64,000 nucleotides of DNA from CALCHA01 sp035548175 (GTDB lineage Bacteria > Planctomycetota > Phycisphaerae > WQYP01), in assembly GCA_035548175.1 (NCBI GenBank), contig DASZTO010000096.1:1-64000 (forward strand), read 5' to 3'. Each line of letters begins with the position of its first letter. Position 1 is the stretch's first letter. The notes under the pieces are model-generated. The model was not told the DNA's origin, ran no database searches, and worked only from the letters and a program-made list of their open reading frames with translations. Made by a program: the position numbers and the translations under genes. Shown piece by piece: positions 1 to 6,890 of this stretch.

Positions 1-2042
1 ATGCGGTGGGGGCGCGGGATGTGGGGCGTGTTGCGGGGGAGGTGGAGGCACCGGTGAGGGCGCGGGTGCGGGTGTTGGTGGATGGGGTGGAGGCGGGGCC
101 CGGGGTTTCGCTGTGGACGGGGGAGGTGGAGCGGCTTTGGACGACGGGGGGGTGGGAGGCGAGCGGGGGGCGAGTGCGGGTGCGGTCGGCGGGGCGGGAG
201 GAGGTGCGAGCGGGGGAATTGGTGGAGGTGCGGGGGTGGTTGCGGCGGCCGGAGGGGGCGGTGAATCCGGGGGCGGTGGACATGCGGGAGGTGCTGGCGG
301 GGGATCGGATATTTGCGGAGATACGGGTTCCGCGGGCGGGTGGGGTGGCGGTGGTGGAGGAGGGGGGCGGGGCGGGGGCGGGGTGGCTGGCGGGGGTGCG
401 GGATGATTTGCGGGGGAAGCTTTTGGAGCATACGGCGCGGGAGGATGTGGAGGCGGGGTATTCGATGGAGGCGGTGTTGCTGGGGGTGCGGGAGCCGGTG
501 GTGGGGGATGTGACGCGGGCGTTTTCGGATGCGGGGGTGGCGCATTTGCTGGCGATATCGGGGCTGCATGTGGTGCTGGTGGCGGTGGCGGCGTGGGGGG
601 TGTTGTTGCTGGCGCCGATGCGGCCGCGGTGGCGGGAGGCGGCGGTGGTGGTGGTTGTGGTGGGGTACGCGTTGGCGACGCCGTGCGGTCCGCCGGTGGT
701 GCGGGCGACGATAGGGGTGGTGACGGTGGCGGCGGCGCGGTTTTTGGGGAGGCCGCGGGTGACGTTGAATTTGCTGGCGGTGGCGGCGGCGGCGGTGCTG
801 TTGTGGCGGCCGGCGGATCTGGTGGGGGCGGGGTTTCAGTTGAGTTTTGTGGGGACGGCGGGGCTGGTGGTGTTTGCGGAGCGGGCGTATCGGGGGGTGT
901 TTGGGGGGTGGGTGGAGCGGGAGCGCGCGCTGGCGGGGTTGGCGGGGACGCAATGGGCGCGGGTGCGGGTTCGGGGATTGCAGGGATTGGCGGCGGTGCT
1001 GGTGGTGAATGGGATTGGGATGGGGGCGACGATGCCGTTGGTGGCGTTTCATTTTGGGCAGGTGAATCCGTTGGGGGTGGTGACGGGGATAGTGGCGTTT
1101 CCGTTTGTGGCGTTGACGATGGTGGCGGGTGCGGTGCAGGTGGCGGCGGAGACGTGCGGCGCGGCGGCGGGGGCGTGGGCGGCGCCGGTGACGGCGGGGG
1201 CGGGGCGGCTGATGATCTGGGTGGTGGAGCACTTGGCGAAGGTGCCGGGGGCGGCGGTGGCGTTGCGGGCGCCGCCGGGGTGGCTGGTGGCGCTGGCGTT
1301 TGTGGTGTGGGCGGCATGGGCGCTGCGGCGGTCGGTGGGGATGTCGCGGGCGATGGTGGTGAATCTGGCGGTGGGATGGGTGGTGGTGTGCGCGGGGTGG
1401 TATGCGTGGACGGCGCCGGTGGGGCGACTGGAGATGGAGGTGCTGGAGGTGGGGCAGGCGGGCAGCGCGATGGTGGTGCGGACGCCGGAGGGCGGGGTGT
1501 GGGTGGTGGATGCGGGTTCGCGGGAGATGTTGACGCCGATGGAGCGGGCGGTGTCGCCGGCGCTGCGGGCGGCGGGGGTGCGGCGGATCGAGGGGCTGAT
1601 GGTGATGGCGCTGGATGAAGTGCATGGTCGGGATGCGGGGGCGGTGATTGAGCGGTATGGGCCTGAGGAGGTGGTGGCGCCTGCGGAGGCGTGGGCGCGG
1701 CGTGGGGAGACGCGTGTGGGCGGGGTGTTGGAGGATGTGGCGGGGAGGCGGGTGCGGGCGCTGGCGGAGGGGGAGGTGATGACGATGGGGGAGGTGCGGG
1801 TGCGGGCGGCGGGTGCGGGGATGTTTGTGTGGGAGTATGCGGGGCGGCGGGTGGTGGTGGTGGATGGGCGCGCGACGGGGGCGGTGTGGCGGTGGGAGCA
1901 GAGCGGGGAGACGTGCGATGCGCTGGTGGTGATGGGGCCTGAGTCGAAGGATGTGGCGGGGATGCTGGGGGGGAGGCGGGTGGTGCGGGCGGGGAGCGTG
2001 GTGCGGATTACCGGCTCGGGTGTGAGCGTTCGGGAGTTCTGA
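1..2042 (+). CDS. comEC: ComEC/Rec2-family DNA uptake channel, 5' end missing
   Basis: The reading frame is open to the left edge, so the start lies outside the window; about 680 codons are visible. An N-terminal OB-like region precedes a multi-membrane competence domain carrying the family motif ISGLHV near nt 555-572. ComEC forms the inner-membrane channel that passes single-stranded DNA in natural transformation. The C-terminal part from about nt 1430 resembles the family's metallo-beta-lactamase-like domain (VGQAGSAMVVRTPEGG, then VVDAG), but the expected HxHxDH metal motif is replaced by ALDEVHGRDAG, so hydrolase activity is doubtful. The coding strand is extremely G-rich, with mostly G-ending codons. 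The family call is secure; activity of the C-terminal domain is not. Confidence 0.88.
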   Translation, partial: AVGARDVGRVAGEVEAPVRARVRVLVDGVEAGPGVSLWTGEVERLWTTGGWEASGGRVRVRSAGREEVRAGELVEVRGWLRRPEGAVNPGAVDMREVLAGDRIFAEIRVPRAGGVAVVEEGGGAGAGWLAGVRDDLRGKLLEHTAREDVEAGYSMEAVLLGVREPVVGDVTRAFSDAGVAHLLAISGLHVVLVAVAAWGVLLLAPMRPRWREAAVVVVVVGYALATPCGPPVVRATIGVVTVAAARFLGRPRVTLNLLAVAAAAVLLWRPADLVGAGFQLSFVGTAGLVVFAERAYRGVFGGWVERERALAGLAGTQWARVRVRGLQGLAAVLVVNGIGMGATMPLVAFHFGQVNPLGVVTGIVAFPFVALTMVAGAVQVAAETCGAAAGAWAAPVTAGAGRLMIWVVEHLAKVPGAAVALRAPPGWLVALAFVVWAAWALRRSVGMSRAMVVNLAVGWVVVCAGWYAWTAPVGRLEMEVLEVGQAGSAMVVRTPEGGVWVVDAGSREMLTPMERAVSPALRAAGVRRIEGLMVMALDEVHGRDAGAVIERYGPEEVVAPAEAWARRGETRVGGVLEDVAGRRVRALAEGEVMTMGEVRVRAAGAGMFVWEYAGRRVVVVDGRATGAVWRWEQSGETCDALVVMGPESKDVAGMLGGRRVVRAGSVVRITGSGVSVREF
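362..384 (+). other. potential G-quadruplex tract
   Basis: Four runs of four to six G separated by single C residues lie inside comEC. This is a very compact quadruplex-type pattern on the coding strand. It may simply follow from the extreme G richness of this segment. Confidence 0.5.
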
Positions 2043-2097
2043 GGCGGGGGATGGGTGGGTGCATTGTGGGTGCGCGGCCTTCGTTGCGCTGCCGCGA

Positions 2098-2126
2098 TTG
2101 GCAGGGGTTTATAAGGGCGATATCTT
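2098..2126 (+). promoter_or_regulatory. promoter of the DUF4258 pair, leaderless layout
   Basis: TTGGCA (2098-2103), a 17-bp spacer and TATCTT (2121-2126) form a sigma70-like promoter. The hexamer ends only 6 nt before the ATG at 2133, so transcription would start at or next to the start codon, and no Shine-Dalgarno sequence is possible in between. Confidence 0.55.
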
Positions 2127-2132
2127 TCTGGC

Positions 2133-2414
2133 ATGCCGACGATTTTTGATACAATCCAGGAGGCGGTCCGCGAGGAGCGGTTCCTGGTGTCCTGGCACGC
2201 CGATGAGCGCTGCGAAGAGCGAGCAATCACGGCTTGGCAGATCGCCGTGGGTTTGGAAAGTGCCCGCTTAATGCAGGCGCGGCCGCACAGCCAGCCGAAC
2301 CCGACCGTTATCGTCCGCCAATTGCTCGCCGACGGATCGGAAGTTGAAGTGGTATGGGCCTGGCTGGAAGCGTCGCGGCGCGCCGTGCTGGTGACAGTTT
2401 ACTGGGTGAACTGA
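2133..2414 (+). CDS. DUF4258-type small protein
   Basis: This is a 93-residue protein with the family pattern SWHADERCEERAIT followed by WQIAVGLESARL and a C-terminal beta-rich half. DUF4258 proteins are small, scattered among genomes and often paired with another small ORF; some are suspected toxins, but no activity is established. The next gene starts one base after the stop, so the two are co-transcribed. The start is supported by the -10 box directly upstream. A toxin role is inference from gene layout only. Confidence 0.75.
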   Translation: MPTIFDTIQEAVREERFLVSWHADERCEERAITAWQIAVGLESARLMQARPHSQPNPTVIVRQLLADGSEVEVVWAWLEASRRAVLVTVYWVN

Positions 2415-2415
2415 T

Positions 2416-2634
2416 ATGAACGAACGACGCGAAAAACGAAAGCGATGGGTCCAACGCGGTCAATATGCCGTGGAAGTGGAAGTCGAAGTGGTCTATCCGG
2501 AGGACGCTCCGGAACAGGCGACGTTGGAGCCGCAGACGGTGCGCTGGCTAGACGAAGTGGCGCGACACACTGCGGCGGGCGATGTGGCTTATTTGCGGAG
2601 AATCGGGCGGGTATTCCAGGCGGTCGGCACGTGA
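2416..2634 (+). CDS. small partner protein of the DUF4258 gene, unknown function
   Basis: This is a 72-residue, charge-rich protein (basic N-terminus, then an acidic VEVEVEVVYPED stretch and the helical WLDEVARHTAAGDVAYL). It starts one nucleotide after the DUF4258 stop codon, which implies translational coupling. I recognise no family. The two-gene layout resembles a toxin-antitoxin cassette, in which this would be the candidate antitoxin, but it has no recognisable DNA-binding motif. Confidence 0.6.
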   Translation: MNERREKRKRWVQRGQYAVEVEVEVVYPEDAPEQATLEPQTVRWLDEVARHTAAGDVAYLRRIGRVFQAVGT

Positions 2635-2715
2635 GCGCGGTGACAGCGAAGGCGAGGCAACGTCCGGCGAATGTGATCGGGGTGAGCGAATCGAATTTGT
2701 TTCCTTTCCTCGTCC

Positions 2716-3456
2716 ATGAAAATGATGCCAACCATGTCGGAATCTCTCCACTACCAGCCCATCCAGAAGGGATTCATCCCGCGAGCACTCCGTCGGCTGA
2801 TTCTATGGCGCTTGATCACCCTGGTCATCATTGGCACCGCATGGGAGACGTTCCGCTGCTTGCGGCCGCGCCTTGAATTCTGGCTTGGTCAGAGGGCTTG
2901 TCGCACCCACGAATTCGCTCCTGCCGACATCGCCTATTCCGACGACCCTGCAATCGTGGCTTCCCTTCGCGCCAATCCCGTCTTCTACATCAGTTCCTCC
3001 ATGAGCCGCCCGCGCCTTTTGCGTCTCGACGCGCCAGTCTGGTCCCGCTTCTCAGATAATCTTCCCTCTCACAGTCGCTCGGCGATTTGCAGCTACGGCG
3101 ACGGTAGTGCGTTCGCCTTTGTCCACGAAGTACGCAGTCCCGCAGGGACGGCATTTCTCGCGACGGTCCATCTCACGTCGGCCCCGGTGAGGGACGTTAA
3201 GGACTCAACGGAAATCCTATGGTGGGCCGATGCCTTCGCTGTTTATTCTCCCATCACCGGCGCACGAATTTCCGCAGTCCATTCCGAAGGGTCGATATCT
3301 ATTGGCTCGGCCCCGCTGACCATCTACTGCGGCCATTCCGATCCCGCCGATCCCGGCCATTTCACTATCCAGTTCGTGCAAGCCTCAAAGGTCAGCATCA
3401 TCGACGCACACCTTGACCCGTCCGACAATTCGCTCCATCTGACTCTCCGCCCATGA
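2716..3456 (+). CDS. hypothetical protein with one N-terminal membrane segment
   Basis: This 246-residue protein has a basic N-terminus and one hydrophobic stretch around residues 28-43 (ILWRLITLVIIGTAWE). A mostly beta-like, Ser/Asp-rich domain follows and would face the periplasm. No family is recognised. The coding sequence is balanced in G and C, unlike the intensely G-rich comEC next to it, so it may have been acquired separately. No strong Shine-Dalgarno precedes the ATG at 2716; in-frame ATGs at 2722, 2725 and 2734 are alternatives. Confidence 0.6.
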   Translation: MKMMPTMSESLHYQPIQKGFIPRALRRLILWRLITLVIIGTAWETFRCLRPRLEFWLGQRACRTHEFAPADIAYSDDPAIVASLRANPVFYISSSMSRPRLLRLDAPVWSRFSDNLPSHSRSAICSYGDGSAFAFVHEVRSPAGTAFLATVHLTSAPVRDVKDSTEILWWADAFAVYSPITGARISAVHSEGSISIGSAPLTIYCGHSDPADPGHFTIQFVQASKVSIIDAHLDPSDNSLHLTLRP

Positions 3457-3549
3457 TTAAATGATCCTCGCGCTTGCGGTTGGGTTTCCCAAGTACAGTA
3501 AGTCGACGTAGAAAAGGAGACCGACTTGGACGGCTCTGACGATGTAACT

Positions 3550-3702
3550 TTAGTCGCGGAGGGTCCGGGGCAAGGGTCGGATGTGGAGAACGTGTTCGTT
3601 GTCGCAGCGGGCGAGGTCGAGGATGATGAGGTCGACTTTGGTGATGTGATTGAAGGTGTCGAGTTTGGGTTCGACGATGAGGTGGAGGTGGCCTTGCATC
3701 AT
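3550..3702 (-). pseudogene. detached copy of the recJ 3' end
   Basis: A 50-codon frame encodes HLIVEPKLDTFNHITKVD and then a version of RecJ's last residues that continues as HVLHIRPLPRTLRD. The DNA at 3594-3688 matches 4512-4606, inside recJ, at 93 of 95 positions. Its ATGATG overlaps the stop codon of the PIN toxin gene. It looks like a displaced original end of recJ left on the far side of the toxin-antitoxin module, or the remnant of a tandem duplication. It is not expected to work by itself. Confidence 0.75.
3594..3688. repeat. direct repeat, copy A (recJ 3' end)
   Basis: This 95-bp segment repeats at 4512-4606 in the same orientation, 918 bp away, with two mismatches. The two copies bracket the VapBC-type module. 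Confidence 0.85.
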
Positions 3703-4151
3703 GCGGTTGGATCAACCACCGCCAAACCTTCGGCGGCGGCTGCGGCGTTCAGCTCAGAATCGGCGCTCAAGAGGGTGATGCGCGCGTCAGAGAGTTCGTG
3801 CCCGGCGAGGAGCGCAGCGGAAAGCTGGATGGCATCGGCGCCTCGTAGCGCGTGCTGGCGGGCCAATTTTACGGCGTATTCCATCAGGGGCTCATCGAGT
3901 TCGACAATGTCCAATGCGCCGGCGACGTCGCGGTCAAAGGCCGACAGCGCGGCCAGCAGATTTTCTTGTTCCGTTTTGGTTGCGTGGGCGCGGCGCGCCA
4001 GCGCCGCGGAGACTTCCACGATCGTGAGCCGGGCGATGAGCACTCGCTCCGCACTCTCCAAGAGCTCCGAGGTACGCTTTGAGCCGGCTTCCTGACGATA
4101 TCGTTTCACGAGGACGGAGGAGTCGGCAAAATAGATGGCCATGGATTTCAC
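3699..4151 (-). CDS. PIN-domain toxin, VapC type
   Basis: This is a 150-residue PIN-domain protein, the family of Mg-dependent ribonuclease toxins. Acidic active-site positions are visible: D in YFADSSVLVKRY, E in IVEVSAALARR, D in RGADAIQLSAAL and D in LLSADSEL. The frame can start at the GTG at 4151, which overlaps the stop codon of the upstream antitoxin gene, or at the ATG at 4142; overlap favours coupled translation. With the antitoxin it forms a module bracketed by two copies of the recJ 3' end. The RNA target is unknown. Confidence 0.85.
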   Translation of the reverse strand: MKSMAIYFADSSVLVKRYRQEAGSKRTSELLESAERVLIARLTIVEVSAALARRAHATKTEQENLLAALSAFDRDVAGALDIVELDEPLMEYAVKLARQHALRGADAIQLSAALLAGHELSDARITLLSADSELNAAAAAEGLAVVDPTA

Positions 4152-4354
4152 CGACGCTCGCTGACCAATTCATCGGTGAGAGAGCCGCCGGGCATCGTGA
4201 TCGGGTCGAACTTCCGCAGGCGCTCCGGGCGCTTTGGGCGGGTAATTCGCACCTTCGGCTCGGTGATCTCCACGCGCACGACGGCGCCGTCCGGCAAGGG
4301 AACGGGTTCGTCGAGCAGAATCTGGCCCTTGGTTACCTGTCCGCGATAAGTCAT
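4148..4354 (-). CDS. antitoxin partner of the PIN toxin (DUF104-like)
   Basis: This 68-residue protein starts MTYRGQVTKGQILLDEP and continues with LPDGAVVRVEI, a short beta-rich pattern typical of AF2212/DUF104-type antitoxins encoded before PIN toxins. Its stop codon overlaps the toxin GTG. A TATAAT box (4371-4376, complement) and a GAGGTG Shine-Dalgarno (4359-4364, complement) precede the ATG. It should bind and neutralise the PIN protein; the exact family is inferred from pattern and context. Confidence 0.75.
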   Translation of the reverse strand: MTYRGQVTKGQILLDEPVPLPDGAVVRVEITEPKVRITRPKRPERLRKFDPITMPGGSLTDELVSERR

Positions 4355-4370
4355 GGTTCACCTCAAGTGG

Positions 4371-4376
4371 ATTATA
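4371..4376 (-). promoter_or_regulatory. -10 box of the VapBC-type module
   Basis: TATAAT reads on the - strand, 16 nt before the antitoxin ATG, with a GAGGTG ribosome site in between. No convincing -35 box lies at the expected distance. Confidence 0.5.
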
Positions 4377-4494
4377 CATTGTGTTCGCAGGCGTCGGTCA
4401 TCAAAAAACGACAACGCCTGTCGGAGATGCTCACCGAGGAAGTCGCAGCGGCGGGGTCTTCACGGGGTCGGACGGCCGGTTGGGAGGGGCTGCA

Positions 4495-6333
4495 TCACGG
4501 GGAGGTGAAGGGTTCGTTGTCGCAGCGGGCGAGGTCGAGGATGACGAGGTCGACTTTGGTGATGTGGTTGAAGGTGTCGAGTTTGGGTTCGACGATGAGG
4601 TGGAGGGGGGTGCCGAGGGGGAGTTGGGGTTCGAGGTCGCCCATTTTGAAGGCGATGGCGCGGGCGAGGCGGGGAGTGGGCGGGGGGGAGGAGAGGGTGA
4701 GTTGGAGGTGGTTTCCGGTGACGCCGACGCGGCGCGGGGGGGCGGAGAGGCGGAGGTTTTCGAGGAGGAAGCGGGGGCGTGGGTTGCCGCGGCCGAAGGG
4801 TTCGAGGCGTTCGAGGTGGCTGATGACGGCGGGGGTGCAATCGGCGAGAGTGATCACGGCATCGATGGGGAGCGTGGGGATGAGATCGTCTTCGGAGAGA
4901 TGGAGGCGTGCGTAGTCGTTGAGGCGCTGGCGGAATTCGTCGAGGTGGTGGAGGGGGAGTTTGACGCCGCCGGCCATGGCGTGGCCGCCGCCGGAGAGGA
5001 GGAGGTCGCGGACGTGATCGATGGCGAGGTGGAGGTCAAAGTTGGGGATGGAGCGGGCGGAGCCGTGAAGTTCGGTGGGTCCTTGCGCGAGGACGAAGGC
5101 GGGGCGGTGGAAGGCGTCGACGAGGCGGGAGGCGACGATGCCGACGACGCCGGCATGGAAGGAATCGTGGGCGGCGACGAGGATGAGGTCGAGGTCGTTG
5201 CCGATGGCGGATTGGCGATCGCCGATTTGTTGTTTGGCGAGGTCGGCCATTTTGCGTTCGGTGGATTGGCGGTCACGGTTTTGTTCTTCGAGCCAGGCGG
5301 CGAGTTCTTCAGCGCGCTGGCCGGTGGCGGTGGTGAGGAGTTCGACGGCTTCGCGGGCGTGGTCCATGCGGCCGGCGGCGTTGAGGCGCGGGGCGAGGGC
5401 AAAGCCGACGGCGGTGCAGTCGAGGGTGCGGTCGGAATCGCGGCCATAGCCAGCGGCGTGGATGAGCGCGCGGAGGCCGGGGAGCTGTGTGCGGGCGAGC
5501 TGGTCGAGGCCGTGCTTGACGATGATGCGGTTTTCGCCGGTGAGGGGGACGACGTCGGCGATGGTGCCGAGGGCGGCGAGGGCGGTGAATTCCATGAGCA
5601 GGGCGCGGTAGGTGTCGTTGACGCGTTCGGCGTTGCAGAGTTTCTGGGCGACGGCCCAGGCGAGTTTGAAGGCGACGCCGGCGCCGCAGAGATCGGGGTT
5701 GGGGTAGTCCTGAGTTCTGAGTCCTGAGTCCTGAGTGGCGGGGAGGCGGGGGTGGACGATGGCGGTGGCGGGGGGGAGTTGGCCGTTGGGGGGGAATTCG
5801 TGGTGGTCGGAGACGATGACGTCGAGGTTTCGGGAGCGGGCGTAGGTGATGGGGTCGATGGCGGAGCAGCCGCAGTCGATGGTGATGAGGAGCTGGGTGC
5901 CGGAGTCGGCGAGGGCATTGATGGCGTCGGTGTTGAGGCCGTAGCCTTCGTCGACGCGGTGGGGGATATAGGTGTGGACGTTGGCGCCGGCGGCGGTGAG
6001 GGTATGCCAGAGCATGGCGGTGCCGGTGATGCCGTCGACGTCGTAGTCGCCGTAGAGGGTGATTTTCTGGTGGTTGCGGACGGCGGCGACGATGCGGTCT
6101 GCGGCGGCGTGCATGTTGGGCAGGAGGTAGGGGGAGTGGAGGTCTTTGAATTTGGGTTCGAGGAAGGCGAGTGCGGCGGCGGGGCTGGTGAGGCCGCGCT
6201 GGATGAGGAGCTGGGCGATGAGCGGGGGGAGTCGGAGGGCGTTGGCGAGGTGCTCGACGGCGGCGGGGTCGGGGGGAGCGTCGGGGAGTTGCCAGCGTTT
6301 GCGTTTGTAGGAGGTGGCAGAGGTGCAGATCAT
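4495..6333 (-). CDS. recJ: single-stranded-DNA-specific exonuclease RecJ
   Basis: The 612 residues carry the DHH motifs DYDVDG, DCGCSAID and SDHHEFP, the DHHA1 motif SGGGHAMAGG and a C-terminal OB-like domain. RecJ degrades single-stranded DNA 5' to 3' in recombination and mismatch or gap repair. Two heptamer-repeat tracts lie in frame: nt 5708-5736 encodes ATQDSGLRTQD in a loop after HPRLP, and nt 5198-5225 encodes IGDRQSAIGND. The last residues (CDNEPFTSP) differ from the duplicated copy at 3550-3702. Coding is on the - strand, yet the + strand is still G-rich here. Confidence 0.95.
   Translation of the reverse strand: MICTSATSYKRKRWQLPDAPPDPAAVEHLANALRLPPLIAQLLIQRGLTSPAAALAFLEPKFKDLHSPYLLPNMHAAADRIVAAVRNHQKITLYGDYDVDGITGTAMLWHTLTAAGANVHTYIPHRVDEGYGLNTDAINALADSGTQLLITIDCGCSAIDPITYARSRNLDVIVSDHHEFPPNGQLPPATAIVHPRLPATQDSGLRTQDYPNPDLCGAGVAFKLAWAVAQKLCNAERVNDTYRALLMEFTALAALGTIADVVPLTGENRIIVKHGLDQLARTQLPGLRALIHAAGYGRDSDRTLDCTAVGFALAPRLNAAGRMDHAREAVELLTTATGQRAEELAAWLEEQNRDRQSTERKMADLAKQQIGDRQSAIGNDLDLILVAAHDSFHAGVVGIVASRLVDAFHRPAFVLAQGPTELHGSARSIPNFDLHLAIDHVRDLLLSGGGHAMAGGVKLPLHHLDEFRQRLNDYARLHLSEDDLIPTLPIDAVITLADCTPAVISHLERLEPFGRGNPRPRFLLENLRLSAPPRRVGVTGNHLQLTLSSPPPTPRLARAIAFKMGDLEPQLPLGTPLHLIVEPKLDTFNHITKVDLVILDLARCDNEPFTSP
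4512..4606. repeat. direct repeat, copy B (within recJ)
   Basis: This is the partner of 3594-3688; it encodes the C-terminal residues of intact RecJ. Confidence 0.85.
5198..5225. repeat. heptamer repeat inside recJ (TTGGCGA type)
   Basis: The four consecutive 7-mers TTGCCGA, TGGCGGA, TTGGCGA and TCGCCGA lie in frame in recJ. Confidence 0.7.
5708..5736. repeat. heptamer repeat inside recJ (TCCTGAG type)
   Basis: TCCTGAG, TTCTGAG, TCCTGAG and TCCTGAG run in tandem without interruption; recJ reads through them in frame. Confidence 0.9.
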
Positions 6334-6397
6334 CCGTGATCCTCAGGGGTGTGTGGGCGCTATGGTAATTGTTTACGAGACGGAGTGGTAATGGCGG

Positions 6398-6745
6398 TCA
6401 TGGGAGGTCGGTGTCGGGCGGGGGCTTGGGCGCATTGGGCTTGTTGGCGGCGGTGCGGACCTTGGAGATGATTCGTTGGCGGGTGCGTTCGTATTCTTCG
6501 GGGGTGAGTTCGCCGCGGTCGACCATGGCGCGGAGGTCTGCGAGGGAGAAGCCGGTGTTGGCGCCGGAGGAGGCGTCGGCGTCCTGGGCGTGGAGTCGTC
6601 GGCGCATCATGATGATGAAGAAGAAACCGATGACGACGATGAGCATGAGGATGGCGAGTTCGATGATGAGGTGGTAGCGTTCGGCGGGGGTGAATTGGCG
6701 GGTGGCGGGGGGGGATTGGGCGAGGATGAGGGGGAGGAGGTGCAT
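6398..6745 (-). CDS. small membrane protein with SHOCT-like C-terminus
   Basis: This is a 115-residue protein. A Gln-rich leader is followed by one strong membrane helix at about residues 27-46 (LIIELAILMLIVVIGFFFII). The cytosolic tail carries FSLADLRAMVDRGELTPEEY, a SHOCT-like short helical-hairpin module common in small bacterial membrane proteins; it is thought to mediate oligomerisation. The stop codon is about 65 bp from recJ, in the same direction. No pathway can be assigned. Confidence 0.75.
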   Translation of the reverse strand: MHLLPLILAQSPPATRQFTPAERYHLIIELAILMLIVVIGFFFIIMMRRRLHAQDADASSGANTGFSLADLRAMVDRGELTPEEYERTRQRIISKVRTAANKPNAPKPPPDTDLP

Positions 6746-6773
6746 GGGGGTAATGTAGCCGGAAGAGGGGGAG

Positions 6774-6812
6774 TTGGTAATTGGTAAATGGGAATTGGTG
6801 AATGGTGAATGG
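6774..6812. repeat. heptamer repeat (WTGGTRA type)
   Basis: TTGGTAA, TTGGTAA, ATGGGAA, TTGGTGA, ATGGTGA and a partial ATGG fill the spacer between two - strand genes. Confidence 0.9.
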
Positions 6813-6890
6813 CTGTCGCCGGGGCGGGGGTGCCATTTGTTTGCGCGCGCGCATTAGCAGGTACCCATTAGCGGTTGCGCGAGCGCGGTG

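Noticed and set aside
593..1618. Gly/Ala-only open frame overlapping comEC
   Set aside because: It is almost pure Gly/Ala/Val/Asp, an out-of-frame reading of G-rich DNA.
3550..4606. Insertion sequence or integron around the VapBC pair
   Set aside because: There is no transposase, integrase, terminal inverted repeat or attC-like site; only the direct repeat of the recJ end is seen.
4381..5727. 448-codon open frame on the + strand
   Set aside because: It is antisense to recJ, whose catalytic motifs are certain. It did help to reveal the duplicated recJ end because its text recurs at 3526.
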